Source of the DNA: Zoogloeaceae bacterium
GTDB taxonomy: Bacteria > Pseudomonadota > Gammaproteobacteria > Burkholderiales > Rhodocyclaceae
Reading direction: 5' to 3'
NCBI GenBank assembly: GCA_031274855.1
Contig: JAISPO010000074.1
Span: 1-11,877, forward strand
Length of the DNA stretch: 11,877 bases
The notes beneath the pieces are model-generated. The model saw only the letters and a program-made list of their open reading frames with translations, was not told the DNA's origin and searched no databases. A program made the position numbers and the translations under genes. Position 1 is the stretch's first letter. Every line of letters starts with the position of its first letter. Positions 5,320 through 11,877 of the stretch are shown piece by piece.

Positions 5320-7704
5320 TTACCCGCGCAGGATGGCGCCAAAGCCTTTCCGGGCCACCTCGATGAGATCAAACACCCCCGCCTCAACTTCGGCGTCCTC
5401 CAAGGTCCGCTCAGTATGTTGCATAACTATACGAAATGCAAGGCTTTTCTGCCCCTGTTCCAAACCTTTACCCTGATAAAGATCAAACAGCCGGATATCC
5501 GAAACGATGGCCGGCGCGCTGGCATACAGGGCTTTAAGCAGCGGTTCGACGGCTTGCTCCCGCGCCACGACCAGCGCCAAATCGCGGGTAACGGCCGGGA
5601 AACGCGACACTTCGCGGTAGGCGGGCAGCATGGCGGCCAGCCAAGCCTCCAACTCAACTTCAAAAACGACCGGCGCCGTGCCCAATTCGTACTTCTGCGC
5701 CCATTGCGGATGCAATTCCCCCACAAAACCAATGAGTTGGCCGTCAAACAACACCTGAGCCGAGCGGCCCGGATGCAGCGCCGGATGCGCAGCCTTGGCG
5801 AAAGTCAGCGGTCGCGCCACGCCGAGCAGCGCCTCCAGATCGCCCTTGATGTCGAAGAAATCGGCCTGCCGCGTCGGCACGCCCCATTGTTCCGGCAGCG
5901 CGGAACCTGCCCACAGGCCGCCGACGCGTAGCGGCTGGCGGAAACCGGCGACCGGCTGTCCGGCATCATCGGCGGCGCGGCTGAACACTCGGCCGATTTC
6001 GAAAATACGCACGCGCTCGGTCTGGCGCTTTCGGTTGGCCGAAAGCACATCGACCAAGCCGCCGATCAGCGTTGTCCGCATCACGCCCATTTGGCTGGCG
6101 ATCGGATTGGCCAGCAGGATGGGATTGGCGTTACCGGCAAAATCGGCTTCCCAAGCGGCATCGACGAAACTGAAGGTGACCACTTCGAAATAGCCGCGCT
6201 CGGCCAGCAGGTGGCGCACGGCCATCGGCCCGCGCCGGTTCTCAGGCAGCGGCAGCATGGCGAGCTGCGCTTGCGGCGGCGGCGCGGGAATGTTGTCATA
6301 GCCGTGCAGGCGGGCAATTTCTTCAATGAGATCTTCTTCGATTTCCATGTCGAAGCGGTATGAGGGCGGCGTCACCATGAAATCATCGCCCTGCCGTTGA
6401 ACCTTGGCACCCAGTCCGGCAAGCAGTTTTCCGATCCGTTCTGCGGTCAGCGGCACGCCCAGCACTTTGGCGGCGCGGGCGCGGCGCAGGCGTACCGGCG
6501 GGCGCGGCGGCAGATGAGCCGCGGCAACGGCTTCAAGCACCGGCCCTGGCTGACCGCCGCAGATGTCGACTATCAGTTGCGTGGCCCGCTCAATGGCGTT
6601 GCGCTGCAATTCAAAATCGACGCCGCGCTCGTAGCGGTGCGAGGCATCGGAAGAAAAGCCGAGCGCGCGCGCCTTGCCCGCGATGGCCGTGGGCGTGAAG
6701 AAAGCGGATTCGAGAAACAGGTCGGTCGTGGTATCGGCAATGCCCGAATGCTCGCCGCCCATGATGCCGGCCAACGCCAGCGGTTTCTGCTCATCGGTAA
6801 TCAGAGCGGTGTCGGCACCGGGCGTCACCGTCTGCTCGTTGAGCAGCCGTAACTGTTCACCGGCCTTGGGATAGCGCACATGAATCGCGCCACTGAGCCG
6901 CGCATCGTCAAAGGCGTGCAGCGGCTGGCCAAGTTCCAGCATGATGTAGTTGGTGACATCGACCAGCGCCGAAATGGAACGAATGCCGCAACGCTCGATG
7001 CGCTGTTTCATCCACTCAGGCGTCGGCGCGTTTGCTTTCACGCCGCGCACGATGCGGCCACAGTAGCGCGGGCAGGCATCGGGCGCGTCGAGAACAACGG
7101 CGCGGGTATCGTCAATCGTTTTCGTCACGGGCGCGATTACCGGCAGCGTCAGCGGCGCGCCAGTCAGCGCCGCCACTTCGCGGGCGATGCCGGTGAGCGA
7201 CAGACAATCGGCGCGGTTGGGCGTGAGCTTGAGCGTAATCAGCGTGTCGTCGAGATTGAGATACTGGCGGATATCGGTGCCGATAGGCGCATCTTCCGGC
7301 AGCGCCAGCAGGCCGCCGTGATCTTCGGACAAGCCGAGTTCGCGGGCCGAGCACATCATGCCGAAGCTCTCAACGCCGCGCACTTTCGCTTTTTTGATTT
7401 CGATACCGGGCAGCTTCGCGCCAACGAGCGCGCAAGGCGCGATCATGTTGGGCGCGACATTGGGCGCGCCGCAAACAATTTGCAGCACGCCGTTACCGAC
7501 ATCGACCTTGCAGAGCTTGAGTTTGTCGGCATCGGGATGCTTCTCGACACTGAGCACACGGGCGACAACCACGCCGGAAAAATCGGACGCGACGGCGCGT
7601 TGCTCCTCGACTTCAAGACCGGCCATGGTCAACAGATGGCAAAGCTCGCCAGTTGAGAGCGGCGGATTGACGAGGGCGCGCAGCCAGGATTCTGGAAATT
7701 GCAT
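5320..7704 (-). CDS. pheT: Phenylalanyl-tRNA synthetase beta subunit
   Basis: The 794-residue partner of PheS in the heterotetrameric enzyme that charges tRNA-Phe. The order of parts is standard: N-terminal B1 segment (MQFPESWLRALVNPPLS), OB-fold tRNA-binding domain at about 39-150 (VVVARVLSVEKHPDADKLKL), the B3/B4 editing domain from about 210 to 390 that removes mischarged tyrosine, the B5 domain from about 400 to 475 with DDFMVTPPSYRFDMEIEEDL, a synthetase-like central domain with FSFVDAAWE, and the FDX-ACB anticodon-binding domain at about 696-793 (FPAVTRDLALVV). Length is typical of the bacterial long form. The ATG at 7704 follows the pheS stop by three bases. No Shine-Dalgarno sequence is visible, so translation is probably coupled to pheS. 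Confidence 0.97.
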   Translation of the reverse strand: MQFPESWLRALVNPPLSTGELCHLLTMAGLEVEEQRAVASDFSGVVVARVLSVEKHPDADKLKLCKVDVGNGVLQIVCGAPNVAPNMIAPCALVGAKLPGIEIKKAKVRGVESFGMMCSARELGLSEDHGGLLALPEDAPIGTDIRQYLNLDDTLITLKLTPNRADCLSLTGIAREVAALTGAPLTLPVIAPVTKTIDDTRAVVLDAPDACPRYCGRIVRGVKANAPTPEWMKQRIERCGIRSISALVDVTNYIMLELGQPLHAFDDARLSGAIHVRYPKAGEQLRLLNEQTVTPGADTALITDEQKPLALAGIMGGEHSGIADTTTDLFLESAFFTPTAIAGKARALGFSSDASHRYERGVDFELQRNAIERATQLIVDICGGQPGPVLEAVAAAHLPPRPPVRLRRARAAKVLGVPLTAERIGKLLAGLGAKVQRQGDDFMVTPPSYRFDMEIEEDLIEEIARLHGYDNIPAPPPQAQLAMLPLPENRRGPMAVRHLLAERGYFEVVTFSFVDAAWEADFAGNANPILLANPIASQMGVMRTTLIGGLVDVLSANRKRQTERVRIFEIGRVFSRAADDAGQPVAGFRQPLRVGGLWAGSALPEQWGVPTRQADFFDIKGDLEALLGVARPLTFAKAAHPALHPGRSAQVLFDGQLIGFVGELHPQWAQKYELGTAPVVFEVELEAWLAAMLPAYREVSRFPAVTRDLALVVAREQAVEPLLKALYASAPAIVSDIRLFDLYQGKGLEQGQKSLAFRIVMQHTERTLEDAEVEAGVFDLIEVARKGFGAILRG

Positions 7705-7707
7705 GAT

Positions 7708-8754
7708 TTAGCGGAATTGCGAAAGAAAACGCAGGTCGCCTTCAAAGAACAGGCGCAGGTCGTTGATGCCGTAGCGGAGCATGGTCAAGCGATCCGGCCC
7801 CATGCCGAAAGCGAAGCCAGTGTATTTTTCGGGGTCAATGCCGCCGAAGCGCAACACGTTCGGATGCACCATGCCGCAACCGGCGATTTCCAGCCAGCGG
7901 CCCTCAAGCGGGCCGGACATGAAAGCGACGTCGATTTCGGCGGAAGGTTCTGTGAACGGGAAGAAGGAAGGCCGGAAGCGCACCTTGAGATCGTCGCTTT
8001 CAAAGAAGCGGCGCAGGAAATCGCCGATCACGCCTTTAAGATCGGCGAAACTGACGTTCTCGCCCACCCACAGCCCTTCGACTTGATGAAACATCGGCGA
8101 GTGCGTGGCGTCGGAATCGACACGATAGACGCGGCCCGGCGCGATGACGCGAATTTCTGGCATCGCATCGAGATGACCGTATTGGGCGACATGCGCCTGC
8201 ATATAGCGAATCTGCACCGGACTGGTGTGCGTGCGCAGCAGCACATCTTCCTGCACCCTGCCCTGCGCGTCGAGCAGATAAAAGGTGTCGTGCATGGAAC
8301 GCGCCGGATGCTTTTCCGGCGTGTTGAGCGCCGTGAAGTTGTGCCAGTCGCCTTCGATTTCAGGGCCGTCGGCAACTTCAAAACCGATGGAACGGAACAG
8401 TTGCTCAATGCGTTCGAGGCTGCGCGTCACCGGATGCAATGCGCCGCGCGTCTGGCCGCGGCCCGGCAGTGTTACATCGAGCGCCTCAGCCGCCAGTTGC
8501 GCTTCGAGTTGCGCCAGCCGCAGCGCCTCGCGGCGTGCCGCGAGAGCGGCTTCTACGGCCTGCTTGGCGATATTGATGGCAGCGCCCGCGCTCTTTTTTT
8601 CTTCGGGCGGCAGTTTGCCGAGGCCCTTGAGCAAGACGGTCAATGCGCCTTCCTTGCCGAGATAGCGGGCCTTGGCTTCTTCCAGCTTGGCCGGTTCCAC
8701 AGCAGCCGCGAAATCGGCAGTCGCCTGAGCTACGAGAGTATCGAGATTATCCAT
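7708..8754 (-). CDS. pheS: Phenylalanyl-tRNA synthetase alpha subunit
   Basis: The 348-residue catalytic class II synthetase subunit. Residues 1-90 are rich in charged and Ala/Leu residues and form the coiled-coil arm that contacts tRNA. The catalytic core shows SMHDTFYL, the motif 2 segment MFHQVEGLWVGENVSFADLK, the phenylalanine-site signature FRPSFFPFTEPSAEID and motif 3, GFAFGMGPDRLTMLRYG near the C-terminus. Open frame continues upstream to 8865 across the rplT end, but family similarity begins at MDNLDTLV (8754). The bases just before this start (TTTACTTGGA) lack a well-spaced Shine-Dalgarno sequence. A hairpin ends ten bases before the ATG and probably regulates the gene. Confidence 0.96.
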   Translation of the reverse strand: MDNLDTLVAQATADFAAAVEPAKLEEAKARYLGKEGALTVLLKGLGKLPPEEKKSAGAAINIAKQAVEAALAARREALRLAQLEAQLAAEALDVTLPGRGQTRGALHPVTRSLERIEQLFRSIGFEVADGPEIEGDWHNFTALNTPEKHPARSMHDTFYLLDAQGRVQEDVLLRTHTSPVQIRYMQAHVAQYGHLDAMPEIRVIAPGRVYRVDSDATHSPMFHQVEGLWVGENVSFADLKGVIGDFLRRFFESDDLKVRFRPSFFPFTEPSAEIDVAFMSGPLEGRWLEIAGCGMVHPNVLRFGGIDPEKYTGFAFGMGPDRLTMLRYGINDLRLFFEGDLRFLSQFR

Positions 8755-8760
8755 TCCAAG

Positions 8761-8795
8761 TAAAAGAGGGAGGCCGGTTGCCCGAGCCTCCCTCT
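8761..8795 (-). terminator. Hairpin with T run between rplT and pheS (putative attenuator)
   Basis: Arms 8765-8774 and 8786-8795 are a perfect 10-base inverted repeat (AGAGGGAGGC/GCCTCCCTCT on the plus strand) with an 11-base loop. On the minus strand it runs into TTTTA, of which the first T closes the stem. It sits 27 bases after the rplT stop and ends ten bases before the pheS start. In E. coli this spacing holds the pheM leader and attenuator. Here the 26 bases before the hairpin contain no ATG, GTG or TTG, so no leader peptide is possible there. The short T run suggests partial termination, or control at the ribosome-binding region. Confidence 0.65.
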
Positions 8796-8821
8796 GTTCG
8801 CGTCGATTGTGATGTATCCGC

Positions 8822-9181
8822 TTACGCGCCGAGTTTGGCCTTGGCCTGATTCGCCAAGGCCGCAAACGCCGGCTTGTCGAACACAGCGAGATCGGCCAGT
8901 ACCTTGCGATCCACCTCGATGGCCGCCTTCTTCAGGCCGTTCATCAGGGTGCTGTACTTCATGCCCAACTCGCGGGCGCCTGCGTTGATGCGGGCAATCC
9001 AGAGCGCGCGGAACTGGCGCTTGCGTTGACGGCGATCGCGATACTGATACTGACCCGCCTTCATCACCGCTTCTTTGGCGATGCGATAGACGGCGGAACG
9101 ACGGCCGCGGAAACCCTTGGCCTGGGCGAGAACTTTCTTGTGGCGCGCGCGCGCCGTGACACCGCGTTTAACTCGTGGCAT
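8822..9181 (-). CDS. rplT: 50S ribosomal protein L20
   Basis: The 119-residue L20 has full length and the usual very basic N-terminal half: PRVKRGVTARARHKK, AKGFRGRRSAVYRIAKEAV and YRDRRQRKRQFRALWIARIN, followed by the globular rRNA-binding C-terminal part with MKYSTLMNGLKKA. It is needed early in 50S assembly by binding 23S rRNA. In E. coli it also represses rpmI-rplT translation by binding the mRNA before rpmI. The start at 9181 has AAGGAG eight bases upstream, and that sequence overlaps the rpmI stop, so the two genes are probably translated together. Confidence 0.98.
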   Translation of the reverse strand: MPRVKRGVTARARHKKVLAQAKGFRGRRSAVYRIAKEAVMKAGQYQYRDRRQRKRQFRALWIARINAGARELGMKYSTLMNGLKKAAIEVDRKVLADLAVFDKPAFAALANQAKAKLGA

Positions 9182-9193
9182 GGCGTTTTCTCC

Positions 9194-9391
9194 TTAGGCG
9201 TTGGGCAGCATGGCGCGGACAGCTTTCACGTCCGCTTCATGCACAGTGAGGACGCCGCGCAAATGGCGTTTCACTTTGGTGGTTTTCTTGGTGAGGATGT
9301 GGCGCTTGAACGCCTGCGAGCGTTTGATGCTGCCGCTGCCGCGCACTTTGAAGCGCTTGGCGGCCCCGCTCTTGGTCTTCATCTTCGGCAT
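9194..9391 (-). CDS. rpmI: 50S ribosomal protein L35
   Basis: A 65-residue basic protein with the complete L35 pattern: MPKMKTKSGAAKRFKV, GSIKRSQAFKRHILTKK and KRHLRG. It is a small component of the large ribosomal subunit. The start at 9391 has a strong AAGGAG (9405-9400) eight bases upstream. It sits between infC and rplT as in most bacteria, 12 bases before rplT. The 98-base gap on its infC side is the expected place for L20-mediated control. Confidence 0.98.
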   Translation of the reverse strand: MPKMKTKSGAAKRFKVRGSGSIKRSQAFKRHILTKKTTKVKRHLRGVLTVHEADVKAVRAMLPNA

Positions 9392-9489
9392 GGCCGAGAC
9401 TCCTTTTTAACACGACGGCAGGTGGCTTCCGGCTCGGAAACGCTTTGACAACCCACAACCGCTTCTGGGTACTGCTACAACTCAACGAC
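9392..9489 (-). promoter_or_regulatory. infC-rpmI intergenic leader, possible L20 control region
   Basis: This is the longest gap inside the translation operon and holds no gene. A short stem ACCCA/TGGGT (9451-9455 with 9466-9470) and a five-base pairing, 9394-9398 with 9433-9437, which would place the rpmI Shine-Dalgarno sequence in a loop, are visible. Both are weak. No T run follows either, so there is no terminator. A control role is inferred from E. coli, where L20 binds this part of the transcript. Confidence 0.25.
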
Positions 9490-10020
9490 TTAATGCTTCG
9501 TCTGCTTTTTGGCCGGCGCCAGTACCATAATCAACTGACGGCCTTCCATTTTCGGGAACTGCTCAATTTGCGCTACCGCTTCCAGATCGCCCTTGATGCG
9601 CTCCAGCACGCGCATACCGAACTCCTGATGGGCCATTTCGCGGCCACGGAAACGCAAAGTAATCTTCGCCTTGTCGCCTTCCTGGAGAAACTTGACCAGA
9701 TTCCGCAGCTTGATCTGGTAATCGTTCTCGTCGGTGCCGGGCCGGAATTTGACTTCCTTGACCTGCACCTGCTTCTGTTTCAACTTCGCTTCGTGCGCCC
9801 GCTTGGCTTCCTGATACTTGAACTTGCCGAAGTCCATCATCTTGCAAACCGGCGGCTTGGCCAGTGGGGCGATTTCAACCAGATCCAGTTCCGCCTCATT
9901 GGCCATTTGCAGGGCAGAGCGGATGTTAACAATACCTAGTTGTTCCCCTTCGGCTCCGACCAGCCGGATTTCCGGCGCGGTAATCTCGTCGTTGATGCGC
10001 TGCGTTTTCTCCTGGGCGAT
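9490..10020 (-). CDS. infC: Translation initiation factor IF-3, starting on ATC
   Basis: IF3 binds the 30S subunit, keeps it free of 50S and rejects non-standard start codons and wrong initiator tRNA. I read 176 residues. The N-domain opens with IAQEKTQRINDEITAPEIRL and contains LGIVNIRSALQMANEAELDL. The linker region has PPVCKMMDFGKFKYQE, and the C-domain follows with VKEVKFRPGTDENDYQIKL, GDKAKITLRFRGREM and VMVLAP-like end text. The first ATG in frame (9906) would remove 38 conserved N-terminal residues. Upstream of the ATC at 10020-10018 there is an in-frame TAA (10029-10027) three codons away, and GGAG lies nine bases before ATC. ATC is therefore the only credible start. A weak start codon gives IF3 autoregulation in E. 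coli (ATT). Confidence 0.95.
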   Translation of the reverse strand: MAQEKTQRINDEITAPEIRLVGAEGEQLGIVNIRSALQMANEAELDLVEIAPLAKPPVCKMMDFGKFKYQEAKRAHEAKLKQKQVQVKEVKFRPGTDENDYQIKLRNLVKFLQEGDKAKITLRFRGREMAHQEFGMRVLERIKGDLEAVAQIEQFPKMEGRQLIMVLAPAKKQTKH

Positions 10021-10047
10021 GGTGCTTTACTCCAAAAAAATAAAAAA
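10018..10047 (-). promoter_or_regulatory. infC ribosome-binding region with rare ATC start and U-rich leader
   Basis: Between the thrS stop (TGA, 10050-10048) and infC the minus strand reads six T, one A, seven T, then GGAG (10033-10030), nine bases and ATC. The GGAG decides the start. The U-rich stretch is of the kind bound by ribosomal protein S1. An AUC start is expected to be discriminated against by IF3 itself, so this is the likely point of feedback control. Confidence 0.75.
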
Positions 10048-11877
10048 TCAGGCCGCCGCGCCCCTGCTCTGCTTTTCCGCAAGCAGGCGCTCAATCAAGG
10101 CTACGGGGGACATTTGCCCGAGATCCTGATTGCCCCGGGCGCGTACGGCGACCAACCCTGCGGCTTTTTCCTTGTCGCCAATAACGACGTAGTAAGGCCG
10201 CTTCATCAAGCTATGTTCCCGTATTTTATAGTTTATTTTCTCACCGCGCAAATCCGCTTCGACCCGCAGGCCCGCAGCGCGGAGTTCTTCGGCCACCTTG
10301 GCCGCGTAATCGGCCTGATGCTCCGAGATGCTCATCACAACCGCCTGAATCGGCGCCAGCCAGAACGGCAGCGCGCCGGCGTGGTTTTCGACCAGAATGG
10401 CGATGAAGCGTTCCAGCGACCCCAGAATCGCGCGGTGCAACATCACCGGCGTGTGGCGGGCGTTGTCCTCGCCCACATACTCGGCGTCCAGACGGCCCGG
10501 CATGGAAAAATCAACCTGCACGGTGCCGCATTGCCAGGAACGGCCAATCGCATCCTTGATGTGAAACTCAATCTTCGGGCCGTAGAACGCGCCCTCGCCG
10601 GGCAGCTCCTGCCATTCCAGATGACTGGCGCGCAAAGCAGCGCGCAAGGCGGCCTCGGCCTTGTCCCAAAGCTCATCGGCCCCGACGCGGTTTTCAGGAC
10701 GCAAAGCGAGCTTGACCGCCACCTCGGTAAAACCGAAGTCGGCATACACCTTGCGCACCAGCGCGTTGAAGGCCGTCACCTCCGGCTGAATCTGATCTTC
10801 AGTGCAAAAGATGTGGCCGTCATCCTGCGTGAAGCCGCGCACGCGCATCACACCATGCAACGCGCCCGACGGCTCGTTGCGGTGGCAGGAGCCGAACTCG
10901 CCATAACGCAGCGGCAGATCGCGGTAAGAGCGCACATCGGTATTGAAAATTTGCACATGGCCCGGACAGTTCATCGGCTTGATCGCGTAGTCGCGGCTCT
11001 CCGACTCGGTGGTGAACATATTGTCCTTGTAATGTTCCCAGTGTCCGGACTTTTCCCAAAGCGAGCGATCGAGAATCTGCGGACAACGCACTTCCTGATA
11101 ACCATTGTCCTGATAAACGCGACGCATGTACTGCTCGATCTCCTGCCACACCGTCCAGCCCTGCGGATGCCAGAACACCAGACCCGGCGCTTCCTCCTGC
11201 AAGTGAAAGAGGTCGAGCTGACGGCCCAGCCTGCGATGATCGCGCTTCTCGGCCTCCTCGATCATGTGCAGGTAGGCATCGAGTTCCTCTTTCTTCGCCC
11301 ACGCCGTGCCGTAGATGCGTTGCAGTTGTTCGTTTTTCGCATCGCCGCGCCAGTAAGCGCCGGCCACCTTCATCAGCTTGAAGGCCTTGAGCTTGCCCGT
11401 CGAAGGCACATGCGGGCCGCGGCAAAGATCGACGAAGTTGCCTTCGCGGTACAACGAAACTTCCTCGCCCGCCGGAATCGCCTCAATCAACTGGGCCTTG
11501 TACTGTTCGCCAATCGAATTGAAAAAAGCGATCGCCTCATCGCGTGACCAGACTTCGCGTGAAACCGGAATATCCTGCTTCGCCAATTCGGCCATGCGTT
11601 GCTCAATCGCCAGCAGGTCTTCGGGCGTAAAAGGCCGCTTGAACGCGAAATCGTAATAGAAACCGTTTTCGACCACCGGCCCGATCGTTACCTGCGCCTC
11701 GGGGAACAACTCCTTGACCGCATAAGCCAGCAGGTGCGCGGTTGAATGGCGGATGATCCCAACGCCATCGGCATCCTTGTCGGTGACGACAGCCAACTCG
11801 GCATCGTGGTCGATCACGAACGAAGCATCCACCAGCCTGCCATCCACGCGCCCCGCAAGCGCAGCCTTGGCCAGCCC
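10048..11877 (-). CDS. thrS: Threonyl-tRNA synthetase, N-terminus cut by the window edge
   Basis: 609 residues are present and the frame runs off the right edge. The GTG at 11847 is internal, because TGS-domain residues (GLAKAALAGR) precede it. Aligned with E. coli ThrRS, the zinc ligands Cys304, His355 and His481 of this fragment sit 30 positions before Cys334, His385 and His511, so about 30 residues are missing. Order of parts: end of the TGS domain; editing domain with HSTAH (44-48) and LCRGPH (151-156), which hydrolyses Ser-tRNA-Thr; catalytic core with MNCPGH (302-307), motif 2 around CHRNEPSGALHGVMR and motif 3 around PVMLHRAILGSLERF; C-terminal anticodon-binding domain from about 508. 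It is the first visible gene of the translation operon; its promoter lies outside the window. Confidence 0.97.
   Translation of the reverse strand, partial: GLAKAALAGRVDGRLVDASFVIDHDAELAVVTDKDADGVGIIRHSTAHLLAYAVKELFPEAQVTIGPVVENGFYYDFAFKRPFTPEDLLAIEQRMAELAKQDIPVSREVWSRDEAIAFFNSIGEQYKAQLIEAIPAGEEVSLYREGNFVDLCRGPHVPSTGKLKAFKLMKVAGAYWRGDAKNEQLQRIYGTAWAKKEELDAYLHMIEEAEKRDHRRLGRQLDLFHLQEEAPGLVFWHPQGWTVWQEIEQYMRRVYQDNGYQEVRCPQILDRSLWEKSGHWEHYKDNMFTTESESRDYAIKPMNCPGHVQIFNTDVRSYRDLPLRYGEFGSCHRNEPSGALHGVMRVRGFTQDDGHIFCTEDQIQPEVTAFNALVRKVYADFGFTEVAVKLALRPENRVGADELWDKAEAALRAALRASHLEWQELPGEGAFYGPKIEFHIKDAIGRSWQCGTVQVDFSMPGRLDAEYVGEDNARHTPVMLHRAILGSLERFIAILVENHAGALPFWLAPIQAVVMSISEHQADYAAKVAEELRAAGLRVEADLRGEKINYKIREHSLMKRPYYVVIGDKEKAAGLVAVRARGNQDLGQMSPVALIERLLAEKQSRGAAA

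Noticed and set aside
6880..8763. Plus-strand open frames of 258 and 354 residues antisense to pheT and pheS
   Set aside because: Both are reverse-complement shadows of conserved synthetase genes, with no domain or convincing ribosome-binding site.
8796..8821. pheM-like Phe leader peptide between rplT and the hairpin
   Set aside because: No ATG, GTG or TTG occurs on the minus strand in this interval.
9490..9906. infC starting at the first in-frame ATG
   Set aside because: It would drop 38 residues that clearly match the IF3 N-domain, and it lacks the GGAG that precedes ATC.
10027..10047. T-rich thrS-infC spacer as an intrinsic terminator
   Set aside because: There are 13 T residues around one A, but the GC-rich end of thrS before them forms only a stem of about three bases, too weak to call. 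The stretch is better read as a U-rich leader of infC.
9940..11547. 535-residue plus-strand open frame antisense to thrS and the start of infC
   Set aside because: thrS and infC are unmistakable on the other strand; the antisense product is rich in Arg, His, Gln and Ala with no known motif.

Overview
The window looks like a chromosomal segment of a GC-rich betaproteobacterium. The main reason is the gene order thrS-infC-rpmI-rplT-pheS-pheT-ihfA-merR-tRNA-Pro, all read on the minus strand, together with the sequence character of IF3, IHF-alpha and the MerR protein. Placement below class level (for example Rhodocyclales or Nitrosomonadales) would be a guess. Nearly every base is assigned to a conserved housekeeping gene. 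I see no phage, insertion sequence, CRISPR array, toxin-antitoxin or defence island.

Layout from left to right. Positions 1-246 hold the 3' end of a plus-strand CaiB/BaiF-type CoA-transferase gene. It is followed by a degenerate heptanucleotide repeat and an intrinsic terminator (about 251-380). Positions 345-4333 form a minus-strand cluster read as surE > pcm > nlpD > COG2509-type FAD protein. Three junctions have 4-base overlaps or a 1-base gap, so this is very likely one operon, driven by an extended -10 promoter at 4384-4392. In many proteobacteria rpoS follows nlpD; here the FAD protein gene takes that place. Positions 4477-4619 hold a self-contained tRNA-Pro(GGG) unit with its own extended -10 promoter, encoded CCA end and intrinsic terminator.

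Positions 4631-11877 hold the translation operon: threonyl-tRNA synthetase (5' end cut by the window edge), IF3 starting on the rare codon ATC, ribosomal proteins L35 and L20, both phenylalanyl-tRNA synthetase subunits, IHF alpha and a small MerR-family regulator. A strong hairpin with a short T run sits between rplT and pheS, where E. coli has its pheM attenuator, but there is no room for a leader peptide.

I did not find a new biological system. The points most worth a second look are the ATC start of infC, the leaderless hairpin before pheS, the heptamer repeat and terminator that run into the end of the FAD gene, the missing rpoS, and an inverted repeat over the -35 position of the surE promoter.
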